64,000 nt of DNA from Cichorium intybus. Lineage: Eukaryota > Streptophyta > Magnoliopsida > Asterales > Asteraceae. This document shows positions 31,343-43,948 of the stretch, piece by piece. The stretch lies in assembly GCA_023525715.1 (NCBI GenBank), contig CM042016.1, positions 78,041,382 to 78,105,381 of the forward strand, written 5' to 3'. The first letter of the stretch is position 1. Every line of letters begins with the position of its first letter. The notes below the pieces were generated by a model. That model ran no database searches and had not been told where the DNA came from. It worked only from the letters and a program-made list of their open reading frames with translations. The position numbers and the translations under genes were made by a program.

Positions 31343-32954
31343 AAAACTTGTTGTGTTCAAAACAACTCACTTGTAGTTGTTATGTTTCTAAAGTCTTAAA
31401 CCAATTATCTACCTTATTATATGACTATTAGACTTACGAGCAAGTATTACTCGATCATTTAATAGTATAGTTTGGGTAAGTAAAGGTATCGAATTTCCAC
31501 AGGGAGTTATTAATTAACTAAAAGTCTCCAATTATCAATCAAACAATTTAGAGGCGAGTTTTAGTAAAAACTCGTAAAACTAAGTTTTGGATGCTTGTAA
31601 AATAGACGAAATAATAAATAACAACTATCGTAACAACACGACAATAAAGAGATAATATGATCAAATGATAACAAGGGAAGCTTTCGCCTAGGATTTGTTG
31701 ATTCATATAAACATATGTTGACTAGTTTTGATTATGTGCAATGAGTTAAAATAGGTTGCATTAAGTGGTAGGATCATATGGTCAAGTCACCAATTATGTG
31801 ATTTCTAAGTTAATATGGCACAATGGTCATGTAACTAAATAACTTATAATCATGGAATATTAATATAATCTAGCATGCAAATATAGTCCATATCCTAATG
31901 GTCATAGTGATATGTTCATACAATCAAAGGTCATGAGTTGCAACTAAATGTGATATAAGTATTATTTCACTAATCAAGTTTATAATTTAGATAACTTCCC
32001 TAGTTAAATGGTCAATAACTAGTCCAAAGATATATAATTGTCAATTACACATAACAATGGTTCATATGATTAATTCGTTTAAATGGTCAATAAACTTAAG
32101 CATATGAAGATGGCTATCAAGAATACAAGCTTTAATCACATTCAATAATATAGCATGCAAATTATATATCCTAACCGATTTTAAACTCGAATCAAGAACT
32201 AAATCAACACATATTTATATTAATGAATCAACATCACCTAGGCAAAAGCTCCAGGGATCTAGCCTAGCATGGTATCAAATATACAACAACAATATGAAGA
32301 ATACATGATAAAAGATACCAACCGGTTATAATCGATGAATCCTTGCTACAATGAAGATCTTAGCTCCTTTTAATGTAAATAACTCTCAAAAACATTTATC
32401 ATACATGAAATGGTGAAATACACGAAATATACTAGCTCTAGAATGTCAATTCTCTGATTTCTCTCTTGGATTTTAGCATTGGTCCCCAAAATGGTCGTAC
32501 ATGGCCTTGTATTTATAGCTGGTGAAGGCTCAGGGCGCGGTGCGCCTGGTGGACGAGAGCTGGCTGACTTTATCGCTGGAAAGGCCACGTGATAGTTCGC
32601 TTTTAAGATCGGATCTAGGGCGCGGTGCGTACAAAAGTAAGGCGTGGTGCGCCTATGCACATGTTAGGCAACCCGGTTGAATCATTGGAAGAACCCACGC
32701 TTCATTATTTTAATGCCAAGTAGCCAAAAATGTCGATAACTGGCATCTTCAGAGGCGCGTTGCGCCTATGGTCTGGGCGGGGTGTGCCCTGGTCGATTTC
32801 ACTATTTCACTTGGTTTCTTTTAAAGCTCAAATCTCTAGTAAAATCCGATCTTTTGCTCCATACGTGTCTTTTAGCTACAAAATGTATTTTTAAGCATAT
32901 TAGGTATCTTAAGTTCATGAAATGTATGAAACTATACTAAAAATGACACTGATA

Positions 32955-32972
32955 TCCCCGGCAACGGCGCCA
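32955..32972 (-). other. primer-binding site, tRNA-Asp, between LTR copies 2 and 3
   Basis: Identical 18-nt site and identical flanks to the one at 31325. Confidence 0.92.
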
Positions 32973-34584
32973 AAAACTTGTTGTGTTCAAAACAACTCAC
33001 TTGTAGTTGTTATGTTTCTAAAGTCTTAAACCAATTATCTACCTTATTATATGACTATTAGACTTACGAGCAAGTATTACTCGATCATTTAATAGTATAG
33101 TTTGGGTAAGTAAAGGTATCGAATTTCCACAGGGAGTTATTAATTAACTAAAAGTCTCCAATTATCAATCAAACAATTTAGAGGCGAGTTTTAGTAAAAA
33201 CTCGTAAAACTAAGTTTTGGATGCTTGTAAAATAGACGAAATAATAAATAACAACTATCGTAACAACACGACAATAAAGAGATAATATGATCAAATGATA
33301 ACAAGGGAAGCTTTCGCCTAGGATTTGTTGATTCATATAAACATATGTTGACTAGTTTTGATTATGTGCAATGAGTTAAAATAGGTTGCATTAAGTGGTA
33401 GGATCATATGGTCAAGTCACCAATTATGTGATTTCTAAGTTAATATGGCACAATGGTCATGTAACTAAATAACTTATAATCATGGAATATTAATATAATC
33501 TAGCATGCAAATATAGTCCATATCCTAATGGTCATAGTGATATGTTCATACAATCAAAGGTCATGAGTTGCAACTAAATGTGATATAAGTATTATTTCAC
33601 TAATCAAGTTTATAATTTAGATAACTTCCCTAGTTAAATGGTCAATAACTAGTCCAAAGATATATAATTGTCAATTACACATAACAATGGTTCATATGAT
33701 TACTTCGTTTAAATGGTCAATAAACTTAAGCATATGAAGATGGCTATCAAGAATACAAGCTTTAATCACATTCAATAATATAGCATGCAAATTATATATC
33801 CTAACCGATTTTAAACTCGAATCAAGAACTAAATCAACACATATTTATATTAATGAATCAACATCACCTAGGCAAAAGCTCCAGGGATCTAGCCTAGCAT
33901 GGTATCAAATATACAACAACAATATGAAGAATACATGATAAAAGATACCAACCGGTTATAATCGATGAATCCTTGCTACAATGAAGATCTTAGCTCATTT
34001 TAATGTAAATAACTCTAAAAAACATTTATCATACATGAAATGGTGAAATACACGAAATATACTAGCTCTAGAATGTCAATTCTCTGATTTCTCTCTTGGA
34101 TTTTAGCATTGGTCCCCAAAATGGTCGTACATGGCCTTGTATTTATAGCTGGTGAAGGCTCAGGGCGCGGTGCGCCTGGTGGACGAGAGCTGGCTGACTT
34201 TATCGCTGGAAAGGCCACGTGATAGTTCGCTTTTAAGATCGGATCTAGGGCGCGGTGCGCCCAAAAGTAAGGCGTGGTGCGCCTATGCACATGTTAGGCA
34301 ACCCGGTTGAATCATTGGAAGAACCCACGCTTCATTATTTTAATGCCAAGTAGCCAAAAATGTCGATAACTGGCATCTTCAGAGGCGCGTTGCGCCTATG
34401 GTATGGGCGGGGTGTGCCCTGGTCGATTTCACTATTTCACTTGGTTTCTTTTAAAGCTCAAATCTCTAGTAAAATCCGATCTTTTGCTCCATACGTGTCT
34501 TTTAGCTACAAAATGTATTTTTAAGCATATTAGGTATCTTAAGTTCATGAAATGTATGAAACTATACTAAAAATGACACTGATA

Positions 34585-34602
34585 TCCCCGGCAACGGCGC
34601 CA
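34585..34602 (-). other. primer-binding site, tRNA-Asp, between LTR copies 3 and 4
   Basis: Identical 18-nt site and identical flanks to the one at 31325. Confidence 0.92.
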
Positions 34603-35867
34603 AAAACTTGTTGTGTTCAAAACAACTCACTTGTAGTTGTTATGTTTCTAAAGTCTTAAACCAATTATCTACCTTATTATATGACTATTAGACTTACGAG
34701 CAAGTATTACTCGATCATTTAATAGTATAGTTTGGGTAAGTAAAGGTATCGAATTTCCACAGGGAGTTATTAATTAACTAAAAGTCTCCAATTATCAATC
34801 AAACAATTTAGAGGCGAGTTTTAGTAAAAACTCGTAAAACTAAGTTTTGGATGCTTGTAAAATAGACGAAATAATAAATAACAACTATCGTAACAACACG
34901 ACAATAAAGAGATAATATGATCAAATTATAACAAGCGAAGCTTTCGCCTAGGATTTGTTGATTCATATAAACCTATGTTGACTAGTTTTGATTATGTGCA
35001 ATGAGTTAAAATAGGTTGCATTAAGTGGTAGGATCATATGGTCAAGTCACCAATTATGTGATTTCTAAGTTAATATGGCACAATGGTCATGTAACTAAAT
35101 AACTTATAATCATGGAATATTAATATAATCTAGCATGCAAATATAGTCCATATCCTAATGGTCATAGTGATATGTTCATATAATCAAAGGTCATGAGTTG
35201 CAACTAAATGTGATATAAGTATTATTTCACTAATCAAGTTTATAATTTAGATAACTTCCCTAGTTAAATGGTCAATAACTAGTCCAAAGATATATAATTG
35301 TCAATTACACATAACAATGGTTCATATGATTAATTCGTTTAAATGGTCAATAAACTTAAGCATATGAAGATGGCTATCAAGAATACAAGCTTTAATCACA
35401 TTCAATAATATAGCATGAAAATTATATATCCTAACCGATTTTAAACTCGAATCAAGAACTAAATCAACACATATTTATATTAATGAATCAACATCACCTA
35501 GGCAAAAGCTACAGGGATCTAGCCTAGCATGATATCAAATATACAACAACAATATGAAGAATACATGATAAAAGATACCAACCGGTTATAATCGATGAAT
35601 CCTTGCTACAATGAAGATCTTAGCTCCTTCTTTTAATGTAAATAACTCTCAAAAACATTTATCATACATGAAATGGTGAAATACACGAAATATACTAGCT
35701 CTAGAATGTCAATTCTCTGATTTCTCTCTTGGATTTTAGCATTGGTCCCCAAAATGGTCGTACATGGCCTTGTATTTATAGCTGGTGAAGGCTCAGGGCG
35801 CGGTGCGCCTCTATCAGGGTGCGGTGCACCTGGTGGACGAGAGCTGGCTGACTTTATCGCTGGAAAG

Positions 35868-36388
35868 TGTTGAGAAATTTTGTGATGAAGTGTTGACATA
35901 TCCGAAGTCCAACCCATGAAGAAAACCCCGAAGTGAACCCCGAAGTGAATAAACAGGTGAAGACACCGAAGTCTAAAGACTCCGAACTGCAATGCATAGA
36001 GGATCCGAAGACTTGACAGTCTGTCATTTTGTCTTTTATGTGCACGCGTATAGTACAATACGTGTTGCATGAATCTTGTATCCTATTGGGTAGTACACTG
36101 ATAGGATATTCTCTGTAATAGGTGTACTATTGGTATCTCTGATTCAGTATAAATATCAGTGATACCATACCGTGTCGAAAGAGTGATTACGAGATTAACT
36201 TACGAGAATCGTATATCTTCAACATAGAAAACCCAATTGTAAAACCAAGTTCTAATCAAATCATTCGGCACATGTTATTCATATCTCATTGTTCAATTAA
36301 CTTAGTTGCATTATCATTGTGTGATTGATTGTGTTATTGATTCAATATTTATATCTGCTCATCTATTTTCTTATTTCAACACCCAACA
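35868..36388 (+). repeat. 5' LTR of copia element 2
   Basis: Six CCGAAGT-like heptamers cluster at 35902-36011. The TATA box TATAAATA is at 36148-36155. A 40-bp inverted-repeat cassette (TAGTACA...TGTACTA, 36091-36129) lies just upstream of the TATA and is missing from the 3' LTR. Confidence 0.95.
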
Positions 36389-36390
36389 AG

Positions 36391-36401
36391 TGGTATCAGA
36401 G
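36391..36401 (+). other. primer-binding site, initiator tRNA-Met, element 2
   Basis: TGGTATCAGAG two bases after the LTR end. It matches 11 nt of initiator tRNA-Met and then diverges. Confidence 0.9.
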
Positions 36402-36547
36402 AGGGTCAGCTTAAAAACCTGTTGATAGAGTTCAAATTCGTTTGCTTCAGCTCTAAATCTGAATCGATTCTCAGATTTAGTCTTCCGCATCTGTTGCAAA
36501 TATCTACCACTTGTTTTACTGAAAAGATCCCGTTGAAATACTTCAAG

Positions 36548-39500
36548 ATGACTGATTCCACAGCAACTTATGCTAATATGCTTAACTATGCCAACCTCAT
36601 CGGTTCAGCAACAAAGGCCCCTGTTCTAGTATCTTCTTACTACGATTATTGGGCCGGTCGAATGAAGGATTACCTTATAGGACTGGACAAAGATCTATGG
36701 AGGTCTGTGACTGATGGTCCTCACACAGACATTGCCGGTCGATTCGTTGTTCCTGACGGTGAAGAAGCTGTTGTTCTTAATGCAGCAGACATGAAAAAGC
36801 TTGAAAATGACGAGAGAGCCATGCACGAACTGAGAAGTGGCTTAGGTCCTGATGTCAGTCACCACATTGCCGATGCAAAATCCACTAAAGAGATGTGGGA
36901 TAATCTCGAACTTCGTTTCGGAGGAGATAAAATTCTTCATACCAGCAAAGTTCAAGAAATCCTTGCAGACTTCGGGAACTTTATGCAAGAAGAAAATGAG
37001 TCCTTAGAAGCCTGTTATGAATGTTTGAGCAACATGATTTACACACTCGATAAGTATGGGGAAACAAGAAGCCAACAAGAGATAAATATCAAATTTCTCT
37101 ACAGCCTTCGTAAGGAATGGAGACCAATCATGCTTATGGTCAAATCCTATGAGAATATTGAGAAATACAAGCTGGCTGCTCTCTACAATCTATTAAAATC
37201 ACATGAACCCGATGTGGTAGGACGAAGGAGTGAAATGGTTAATTCTGGACCACTAGCTCTCATGTCAAAAGAAGAAGAAGAATCAAGTGATGAAGATGTT
37301 GCTGCCTACATGGTAGATGATAATGGAGACACTGTTGCTCTCTATGCCGCCAACAATCGAAGATTCAAGAAACCATTCTTCAAAAATAACTCTGGAAAAC
37401 CATTTGTGAAAAACTTTAACAAATCAAACTTCAACTCTAAGCCCAAACCTGAAATACTCACTTCAAAGGAAGATAACTTGAAACTGTCAACCCCGAAGCC
37501 ATCTGAAAAATCTGCTTCGGAGTCATCCAAAGAAAAGTCCGAAGAGAAGAAAATCTCAGGAGATTCTGGCTATGATTGTAATTATTGTCGTGGCAAGAAT
37601 CATTTCGCAAAAGACTGCATGCTTCGAAAGCAAAATGAAAAGAAACCACAAGTGAAGGATGAAGCCTATTACGCAAGAAAAATGGAGGAAGCTAGAGTAA
37701 GGACCAAAGACCTAGCCTTAATGGCCGCTGATGAACGACAAGGATCATATCAAGTTTGGTCTTCGGATTCAGATGATGACGAAGTGAGAAAGCCATCTCA
37801 TAGTGCTTTCATGGCCTATGATGACGATAAGAGCTTTCTACAAGACACTTCGGAGAAGTTGAATGAAGAGAAATGGTTGATGATTGAAGCAACTGCGGGT
37901 CTTGGGTTTGTGACTTCGGAGGATCTGGATATAACTGCTACTGATACTCCGAAGACTTGGGATGAAGATTCCTCTGATGATGATGAGGAAGTGTGCTTGA
38001 TGGCTAATGACAACCGGTTGACAATCCCAGAACAGGTATCAAAACTTCTTTCATCTTTTAAAATTCCTACTTCTCAATCTGCTCCCATTATAAATGAAAT
38101 AACTCGTGATTGTTCTATCATGCATAAATTACTCATTGATTCCAAAAATAGGGAAATACTCAGTGAACAGGAGCTTCTAAGCTTAAGGGGGAGAGTAGAG
38201 AACCTGAAGCTAGCATTAGAGAAATCTAATCTTAGAATCTCCTTGTTAGAAGAAAATAGAGAAAATTTTTTAAACAATCATGATGTAATCTTAAGACAGA
38301 GAAACATATTTTGTGAAACAGCCAAACGACTATATGCTCATATTACAAGAATTTATCATTCAGCCGATGTTTGTAATGTCCAGCATAGACAACTATTGCC
38401 TTTTATTGAGTTTAAATTAAAAGAAGTCGATAGTATATCTTATGAATGCGAATCTATAGTATCAGGCTCCGAAGTTACTAATCCATCATACAAACATGGC
38501 CTGATATCTGTGGAAAAACATCTAACTGCTGATAAATTGTTGAAAATATTGCCTCAAGAAATTCCAATCCTGAATAAGCCTGTACCTCAAATTGAAACAA
38601 ATGAAAAAGGAATTGTCAATGACTTGTCTGAAAAGGATTCTGAAAGTGACTCGGACATGGAGGAGATTGACTGTTCCTCCTTGATTTTGTTAAAATCATC
38701 CTCCATATCCGAATCAACCTCCGAAGACATCTCACAAATGTCTTCGATGGACAAAGGAAAAACAAAATTGAGTTGTGAATCAAAAATTCTTGAAATCAAA
38801 GAAACTTCAAATTTTAAACTTCAAGTCACTGATGAATCTGTCTCTTACGATCAATATCTCAAGGATAATTCAAAAAGGCTAGTCCATTTGGCATGTATCT
38901 ATCCCAAGGTTTCTTACTTCAAAAACTCAATCTTCGTAAAACCCGGAGGATTATCTTTAATTGATAATGAATTGCAAAAACTTCTTGAAAAGGATAACTC
39001 CACAGTTACAAATGAAGGATTTTTCTCATCATCCAAAATGGTTGAGAATGAAATAAATGAGAAAATGGAAGTAAAAGTAAATATAAGAAAACAAGAACTA
39101 TACGGCCACAACGTATATAATCGTCTTTGTTTTGAAAAGGAGAAAGTGCCTGAAAATTTGTCACACTTGCTAAACCTCAAAAATGACGATCACATTTACG
39201 TTAATCGAAACTACAAACAAATTCAAGTTGTGGAAAAATCCACAGTTCCGAAGATGGATGTATTGGAATTAATGGAATCTTGTGAAAGTGTTCCTTTTTC
39301 ACTTAATCCTGAAAATGAAATTTCAAAATCAGAAGTTTCATATTTCAAAACTTTGACACAAAAACCCCAAATTTTGAAAAGACCACAAGTTCTACAAAAA
39401 CCAAAATCAGCAGTAGTGATTTCAAAACCAACTCAAAAACCCACTGTTGAAGATTCGAAATCCAAGCAAACCCTAAATCTTGTGAAAAGAAAAACTTCTC

Positions 39501-40174
39501 TTAGAAACTTAAAACAAAATGAAGCAATTGCTTCCACTTCTGGTACAAAACCTGTTTGCACAAAAATATCAGAAGTTAAAAGTCAAAATGAAAAACCGTC
39601 TTTTACACCAACAAAACCTAACTTTCCAAATCCTAAATTTCAAAAACCAACGAAGAAAACATTTTCAAAAGGAAACAATATGATAGATACATTCCACAAA
39701 TGGCTGGAGAACAATTTGGAAATGTTCAAGGATAAGGATCTCTCATTAAATGACTTCAAATTGGCATACGAAGAGTATCTTTGTACCTCTACGTCGTGCA
39801 GTTCAATTTCAACAAAGTCAAAAATAGATAAACCAAAACGACATTGGAAAAGAAATGATCTCAAAGAAAACCTGACTGCTAAAACAAAGACCTCAAAATC
39901 TTCAAACTCCTCAAAATCAAAAATTTCAATTCAAAAATGGGTTCCGAAGTCTGTCACTCTGTCAGTCACTTCGGACTCATTGATTTCAAACACAAATTCC
40001 TCTGAATCCTGCTCAAACATTTCAGAATCATGTTCACTGCATGAGGCTTGTGAGAATTTGATCAATTTAAATGCAAACGAAATCTCTGAAGAGGCCGTAG
40101 AAAAATGGATTCAAGAATCCTTTGCTTACCCTGAGGACCCAAGATTGATTGGGTACCAACTCCTTCTTGACTGA
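36548..40174 (+). CDS. gag: copia gag of element 2, very long form
   Basis: A 1208-aa protein starts at ATG 36548 (MTDSTATYANM). The open frame extends 42 codons upstream but without an ATG. A UBN2-type gag domain covers about residues 15-230. A CCHC knuckle lies near 344 (CNYCRGKNHFAKDC), followed by acidic segments and a helical, coiled-coil-like region about 540-620. The tail is Lys/Ser/Pro-rich with many KP repeats. It ends YQLLLD then TGA (40172-40174), directly abutting pol in the same frame. The tail cannot be aligned by eye with those of elements 1 and 3, although the domain order is the same. No disabling change is seen. Confidence 0.9.
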   Translation: MTDSTATYANMLNYANLIGSATKAPVLVSSYYDYWAGRMKDYLIGLDKDLWRSVTDGPHTDIAGRFVVPDGEEAVVLNAADMKKLENDERAMHELRSGLGPDVSHHIADAKSTKEMWDNLELRFGGDKILHTSKVQEILADFGNFMQEENESLEACYECLSNMIYTLDKYGETRSQQEINIKFLYSLRKEWRPIMLMVKSYENIEKYKLAALYNLLKSHEPDVVGRRSEMVNSGPLALMSKEEEESSDEDVAAYMVDDNGDTVALYAANNRRFKKPFFKNNSGKPFVKNFNKSNFNSKPKPEILTSKEDNLKLSTPKPSEKSASESSKEKSEEKKISGDSGYDCNYCRGKNHFAKDCMLRKQNEKKPQVKDEAYYARKMEEARVRTKDLALMAADERQGSYQVWSSDSDDDEVRKPSHSAFMAYDDDKSFLQDTSEKLNEEKWLMIEATAGLGFVTSEDLDITATDTPKTWDEDSSDDDEEVCLMANDNRLTIPEQVSKLLSSFKIPTSQSAPIINEITRDCSIMHKLLIDSKNREILSEQELLSLRGRVENLKLALEKSNLRISLLEENRENFLNNHDVILRQRNIFCETAKRLYAHITRIYHSADVCNVQHRQLLPFIEFKLKEVDSISYECESIVSGSEVTNPSYKHGLISVEKHLTADKLLKILPQEIPILNKPVPQIETNEKGIVNDLSEKDSESDSDMEEIDCSSLILLKSSSISESTSEDISQMSSMDKGKTKLSCESKILEIKETSNFKLQVTDESVSYDQYLKDNSKRLVHLACIYPKVSYFKNSIFVKPGGLSLIDNELQKLLEKDNSTVTNEGFFSSSKMVENEINEKMEVKVNIRKQELYGHNVYNRLCFEKEKVPENLSHLLNLKNDDHIYVNRNYKQIQVVEKSTVPKMDVLELMESCESVPFSLNPENEISKSEVSYFKTLTQKPQILKRPQVLQKPKSAVVISKPTQKPTVEDSKSKQTLNLVKRKTSLRNLKQNEAIASTSGTKPVCTKISEVKSQNEKPSFTPTKPNFPNPKFQKPTKKTFSKGNNMIDTFHKWLENNLEMFKDKDLSLNDFKLAYEEYLCTSTSCSSISTKSKIDKPKRHWKRNDLKENLTAKTKTSKSSNSSKSKISIQKWVPKSVTLSVTSDSLISNTNSSESCSNISESCSLHEACENLINLNANEISEEAVEKWIQESFAYPEDPRLIGYQLLLD

Positions 40175-40182
40175 TTGCAGGT
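40165..40182 (+). promoter_or_regulatory. gag stop with acceptor-like CTGATTGCAGG
   Basis: The sequence reads GAC TGA TTG CAG G, the same layout as in elements 1 and 3 but with TGA in place of TAA. The upstream CCAACTCCTTCTTGA is pyrimidine-rich. Confidence 0.5.
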
Positions 40183-43100
40183 TATGTCTGATGAGCGGTA
40201 TGATTCAAAATGGTACATGGACAGTGGCTGCTCTAGACATATGACGGGGAGAAAGGAATATCTCAGGGATTACAGGAATTTGGATGATGCTGGAAACGTA
40301 CGCTTTGGTAATAATGAAACATGTCCAATTCGGGGATATGGAAAAATAACAAATGGTCAATTCACTATCAACCGAGTAGCATTTGTTGAAGGATTAAAAC
40401 ATAATCTTGTGAGTATATCTCAATTGGTGGTTGGAACGGGAAATGCTGTAACTTTCAACAACCAAGGGAGTGTAATCACCAAAGAAGCAACAAACGAAGT
40501 CTTACTGAAATCAGAAAGGAAGGGATCTATGTTTCCCTTAAATCTAAAGCCAGTAACCGGTGAGCAATCTTTATGTCTTCTCTCCAAAGCCAACTCAGAT
40601 GTCAGCTGGTTATAGCACCGAAGACTTGCCCACCTGAACTTCAAAGATCTGAACAAATTGGTGGCCATGGATTTGGTTCGAGGAATGCCTGCTCTAAAAT
40701 TTGACAATGATTCTCTCTGCGCTGCATGTGAACATGGCAAGCAGACAAAACAAAGACATCCTACAGTGATCAACCCCAAAATCACCGAACCACTTTCCGT
40801 TCGATACATAGATTTGTGTGGACCATCTGCTATAGAGTCAATTGGAAAGAAGAAGTACATTCTGGTTATTGTTGATGATTATTCAAGGTTTACTTGGGTG
40901 ATATTTCTCAGAAACAAATCCGATGCAGCTGAAGAAATCATTAACTTTATAAAGAAAATGGAATTAATGCTAAACAAGAAAGTCCGAACTGTGCACAGTG
41001 ACAACGGTTCGGAGTTCAAAAATCAGACTCTTGATGGATTCTTGAAGTTGAAGGGAATTAACCACAACTTCTCAGCACCTTACACTCCTCAACAAAACGG
41101 TGTTGTAGAAAGAAGAAATCGCTCCCTGTGTGAAGCTGCAAGAACAATGCTCAACTTTGCAAATTTGCCCATGTACTTCTGGGCCGAAGCAATTTCTACT
41201 GCATGCTTTACACAAAACATATCCTATATTCACAAAAGATTCCATATTACACCTTACGAAGTACTCAACCGAAGAAAGCCAAATGTCAAATTCCTTCACA
41301 TTTTTGGTTGTAGGTGTTTTATCTTAAACATGAAGGATCATTTAACCAAGTTCGATAACAAATCAGAAGAAGGCATCTTTCTTGGTTACTCTCATGACTC
41401 AAAAGCCTACAGAGTCATGAATAAGAAAACTCGCAAAATCGAAGAAACCTTTAATCTAAGGTTTGATGACTACTACATCAAGAAGTCTCTGCATCCTTTT
41501 CCTATGTCTTCAATCTTTCCAAACCCTGCAGTAGAAGCTACTCAAATCACAACATTTGACACAGACTTCTCACTTTTATTTGATCAACCTGAGAGAGCTG
41601 TGGACTCCGAAGTAAGAGCACCAGACAACCATGAGTCCGAACTCTCCAAGCTCACAGACGGACCCGATGACTCTTCTACAAGCAGCATACAAAGACCATC
41701 TTCTGTTGAGAGGGAGCCATCCAACCAAAGTATGGAAAATGCAAGTGTCTCCACTCCCCAGTCAATTTCAAATATCATATCCATGCATCCAACAATCCAG
41801 GGGGAGCCAGAGATTGCAACTCCGAATTCAGTCACAACAATCGCTTCGGATAAAGCTACCACTTCTTCAACTCCAACAAACATACAGGGGGAACACATAT
41901 CAAACTCAACCTCACAAATACACACACCACGAAACAACACTAACTCGAATAATCACTTGCTAATGGATGATTTTCCCTCCACTTCGGGATATCCCTCAGA
42001 CATTGAGGACATCGATGCTGAAGGACCTCCTGATTTTGATCCAAACTATCCTCCTTTGGACAAATGGACGAAAAATCATCCTTCATCACTTGTCATTGGT
42101 GATGTTCGAGATAAAGTACTGACTCGTGCACAACTTCACCAAAAGCAATTAGATCTCAACAAAAATTCAGAGTTGTGCACTAAGAAAGAACCTAAGAACG
42201 TCAAAGATGCATTTGATCACTCAGACTGGATTGAAGCAATGCAATTGGAATTAGAAGAATTTGAAAGAAACAAAGTCTGGAGGCTAATTCCAAAACCTGC
42301 AAATGCCTCAATTGTCGGTCTCAAATGGGTGTATCGTAACAAGCTAGACACCGAAGGCAACGTAGTTCGGAATAAAGCTAGGTTGGTTGTCAAGGGTTAC
42401 TGTCAACAGGAGGGGATTGATTATGAAGAAACGTTCGCTCCCGTTGCCAGACTCGAATCAGTTCGGATATTTTTAGCTTATGCTGCACACAAAAATTTTG
42501 ATGTCTATCAAATGAACGTTAAATGTGCTTTTCTTAATGGTGATCTCGAGGAAACCGTTTTTGTTGAACAACCACCTAGTTTTGAAAGTAAAACTCATCC
42601 GAATTATTGTTATGTGCAAGACAAAGCAGTCTATGGTTTAAAACAAGCTCCAAGAGCTTGGTATGAAACCTTGACAAAATTTTTAAAAGAATCAAACTTC
42701 AAACAGGGATCAGTAGATCCAACACTTTTTAGAAAGAAAGTTGGATCTCACTTGATGTTAGTCCAAATTTATGTGGATGACATAATCTTTGGATCTACTG
42801 ACCCCAATTTGTCAAAAGACTTTGAAAAACTGATGAAAAGCAAATTTCAAATGAGTATGATGGGAAAAATAAACTTCTTTCTTGGTTTACAAATCAAACA
42901 ATCTAAGGAGGGGATATTCATAAATCAACAAAAATATACGAAGAGCTTGCTTGAACGATTCGGAATGACTAACTGCTCCAAAGAAAAGTTCCTCTGCCTG
43001 CAGGTACAAGGTTAAATCCATCATTGGACAAACCAAAGACCGACATACAACAATACCGAAGCATGATTGGATCACTACTCTATCTTACAACCAGTCGTCC

Positions 43101-43722
43101 TGACATCATGTTTGCAGTCTGCAATTGTGCAAGATATCAGGCTGATCCAAGGGAACCTCACCTGGCTGCTGTTAAGACTATATTCCGATATCTTCATGGA
43201 ACTACTGCTTATGGTCTATGGTATCCAGCAAACTCTGGTTTCTACATTCAAGCATACTCAGACTCTGATCTTGGTGGATGCTCTATTGATCGCAAGAGCA
43301 CCTCAGGGGGTTGTCAATTCTTAGATGGAAAACTGATCAGCTGGCAATCCAAGAAACAAACTTGCGTCTCTATTTCCACCGCAGAGGCTGAATATGTAGC
43401 AGCTGCAGCATGCACTTCGCAGATCATTTGGATTCAAAGCCAATTGAAAGACTATGCCATTAATATGAGAAAAATTCCTTTGTTCTGTGACTCTCAAAGT
43501 GCAATTCGTATATGCCACAATCCAGTTCAACATTCCAAGACGAAGCATATAGCACTTCGCTATCACTTCATCAAAAGTCATGTTGAGGAGGGGAATATTG
43601 AGGTACACTTTGTTCACACTACAGAACAATTGGCAGATATCTTCACAAAGACTCTAAATGAAGAAGCATTCACAAGAATCGTTCGAGGACTCGGAATGAT
43701 AGATGGATCAACTCTTCAATAA
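40175..43722 (+). pseudogene. pol: copia pol of element 2, two disabling lesions
   Basis: It follows the gag stop in frame, with TTG as first codon. Protease (WYMDSGCSRHMTG) is followed by a TAG at 40613-40615, where elements 1 and 3 have Trp (WHRRL). The frame then continues through integrase (RYIDLCGP, HSDNGSEF, QQNGVVERR) and RT (LVQIYVDDIIFGS). Near 42985 (AAAGAAAAGTT) one base appears lost: the frame runs to a stop at 43015, while RNase H (TSRPDIMFAVC, SDSDLGG, STAEAEY) is in the next frame, open to TAA at 43722. RT motif A reads QMNVKCAF near residue 779 where QMDVK is usual, a loss of a catalytic Asp. At least three changes therefore inactivate it. Confidence 0.93.
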
Positions 43723-43777
43723 ATTCCAGATTTGTTCACTCTTACTTTGTTCACAAAGTTTATAAAAAGAATAATCT

Positions 43778-43948
43778 CCGCAGACCCCCGAAGTCAATTT
43801 TGACTTCGGAGGTCATTGGAGAAAAACAAATCTCCGCAGACCCCCGAAGTCGATTTTGTCTTCGGAGCTCATCGGAGAAAAACACTTGGAACTGCACCGC
43901 AGCACTCCGAAGTAAAATATCACTTCGGAGGTCTGCGGAACAAACTTT
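43778..43948 (+). other. multi-hairpin block after pol
   Basis: Three consecutive inverted repeats: CCGAAGTC/GACTTCGG at 43788-43809, CCGAAG/CTTCGG at 43844-43865 and CTCCGAAGT/ACTTCGGAG at 43915-43940. An outer perfect 9-bp pair, CCGCAGACC (43778-43786) with GGTCTGCGG (43940-43948), can close them into a three-arm structure. A second CCGCAGACC at 43834-43842 allows an alternative fold. Confidence 0.7.

Noticed and set aside
29719..35867. CRISPR-like or satellite array
   Set aside because: The 1630-bp unit is an LTR plus PBS, and this is a plant nuclear sequence.
30740..36070. Repeated minus-strand frames of 91-145 codons beginning MHRRTTPYF
   Set aside because: They lie in the tandem LTR copies, read through the CpG-rich promoter motif, and recur only because the LTR recurs. 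No domain is seen.
40172..40182. Viral-type stop readthrough signal at the gag stop
   Set aside because: The codons after the stop are TTG CAG, not CAR YYA or CTA, so known strong readthrough contexts do not fit. Readthrough is kept only as an alternative in the finding.
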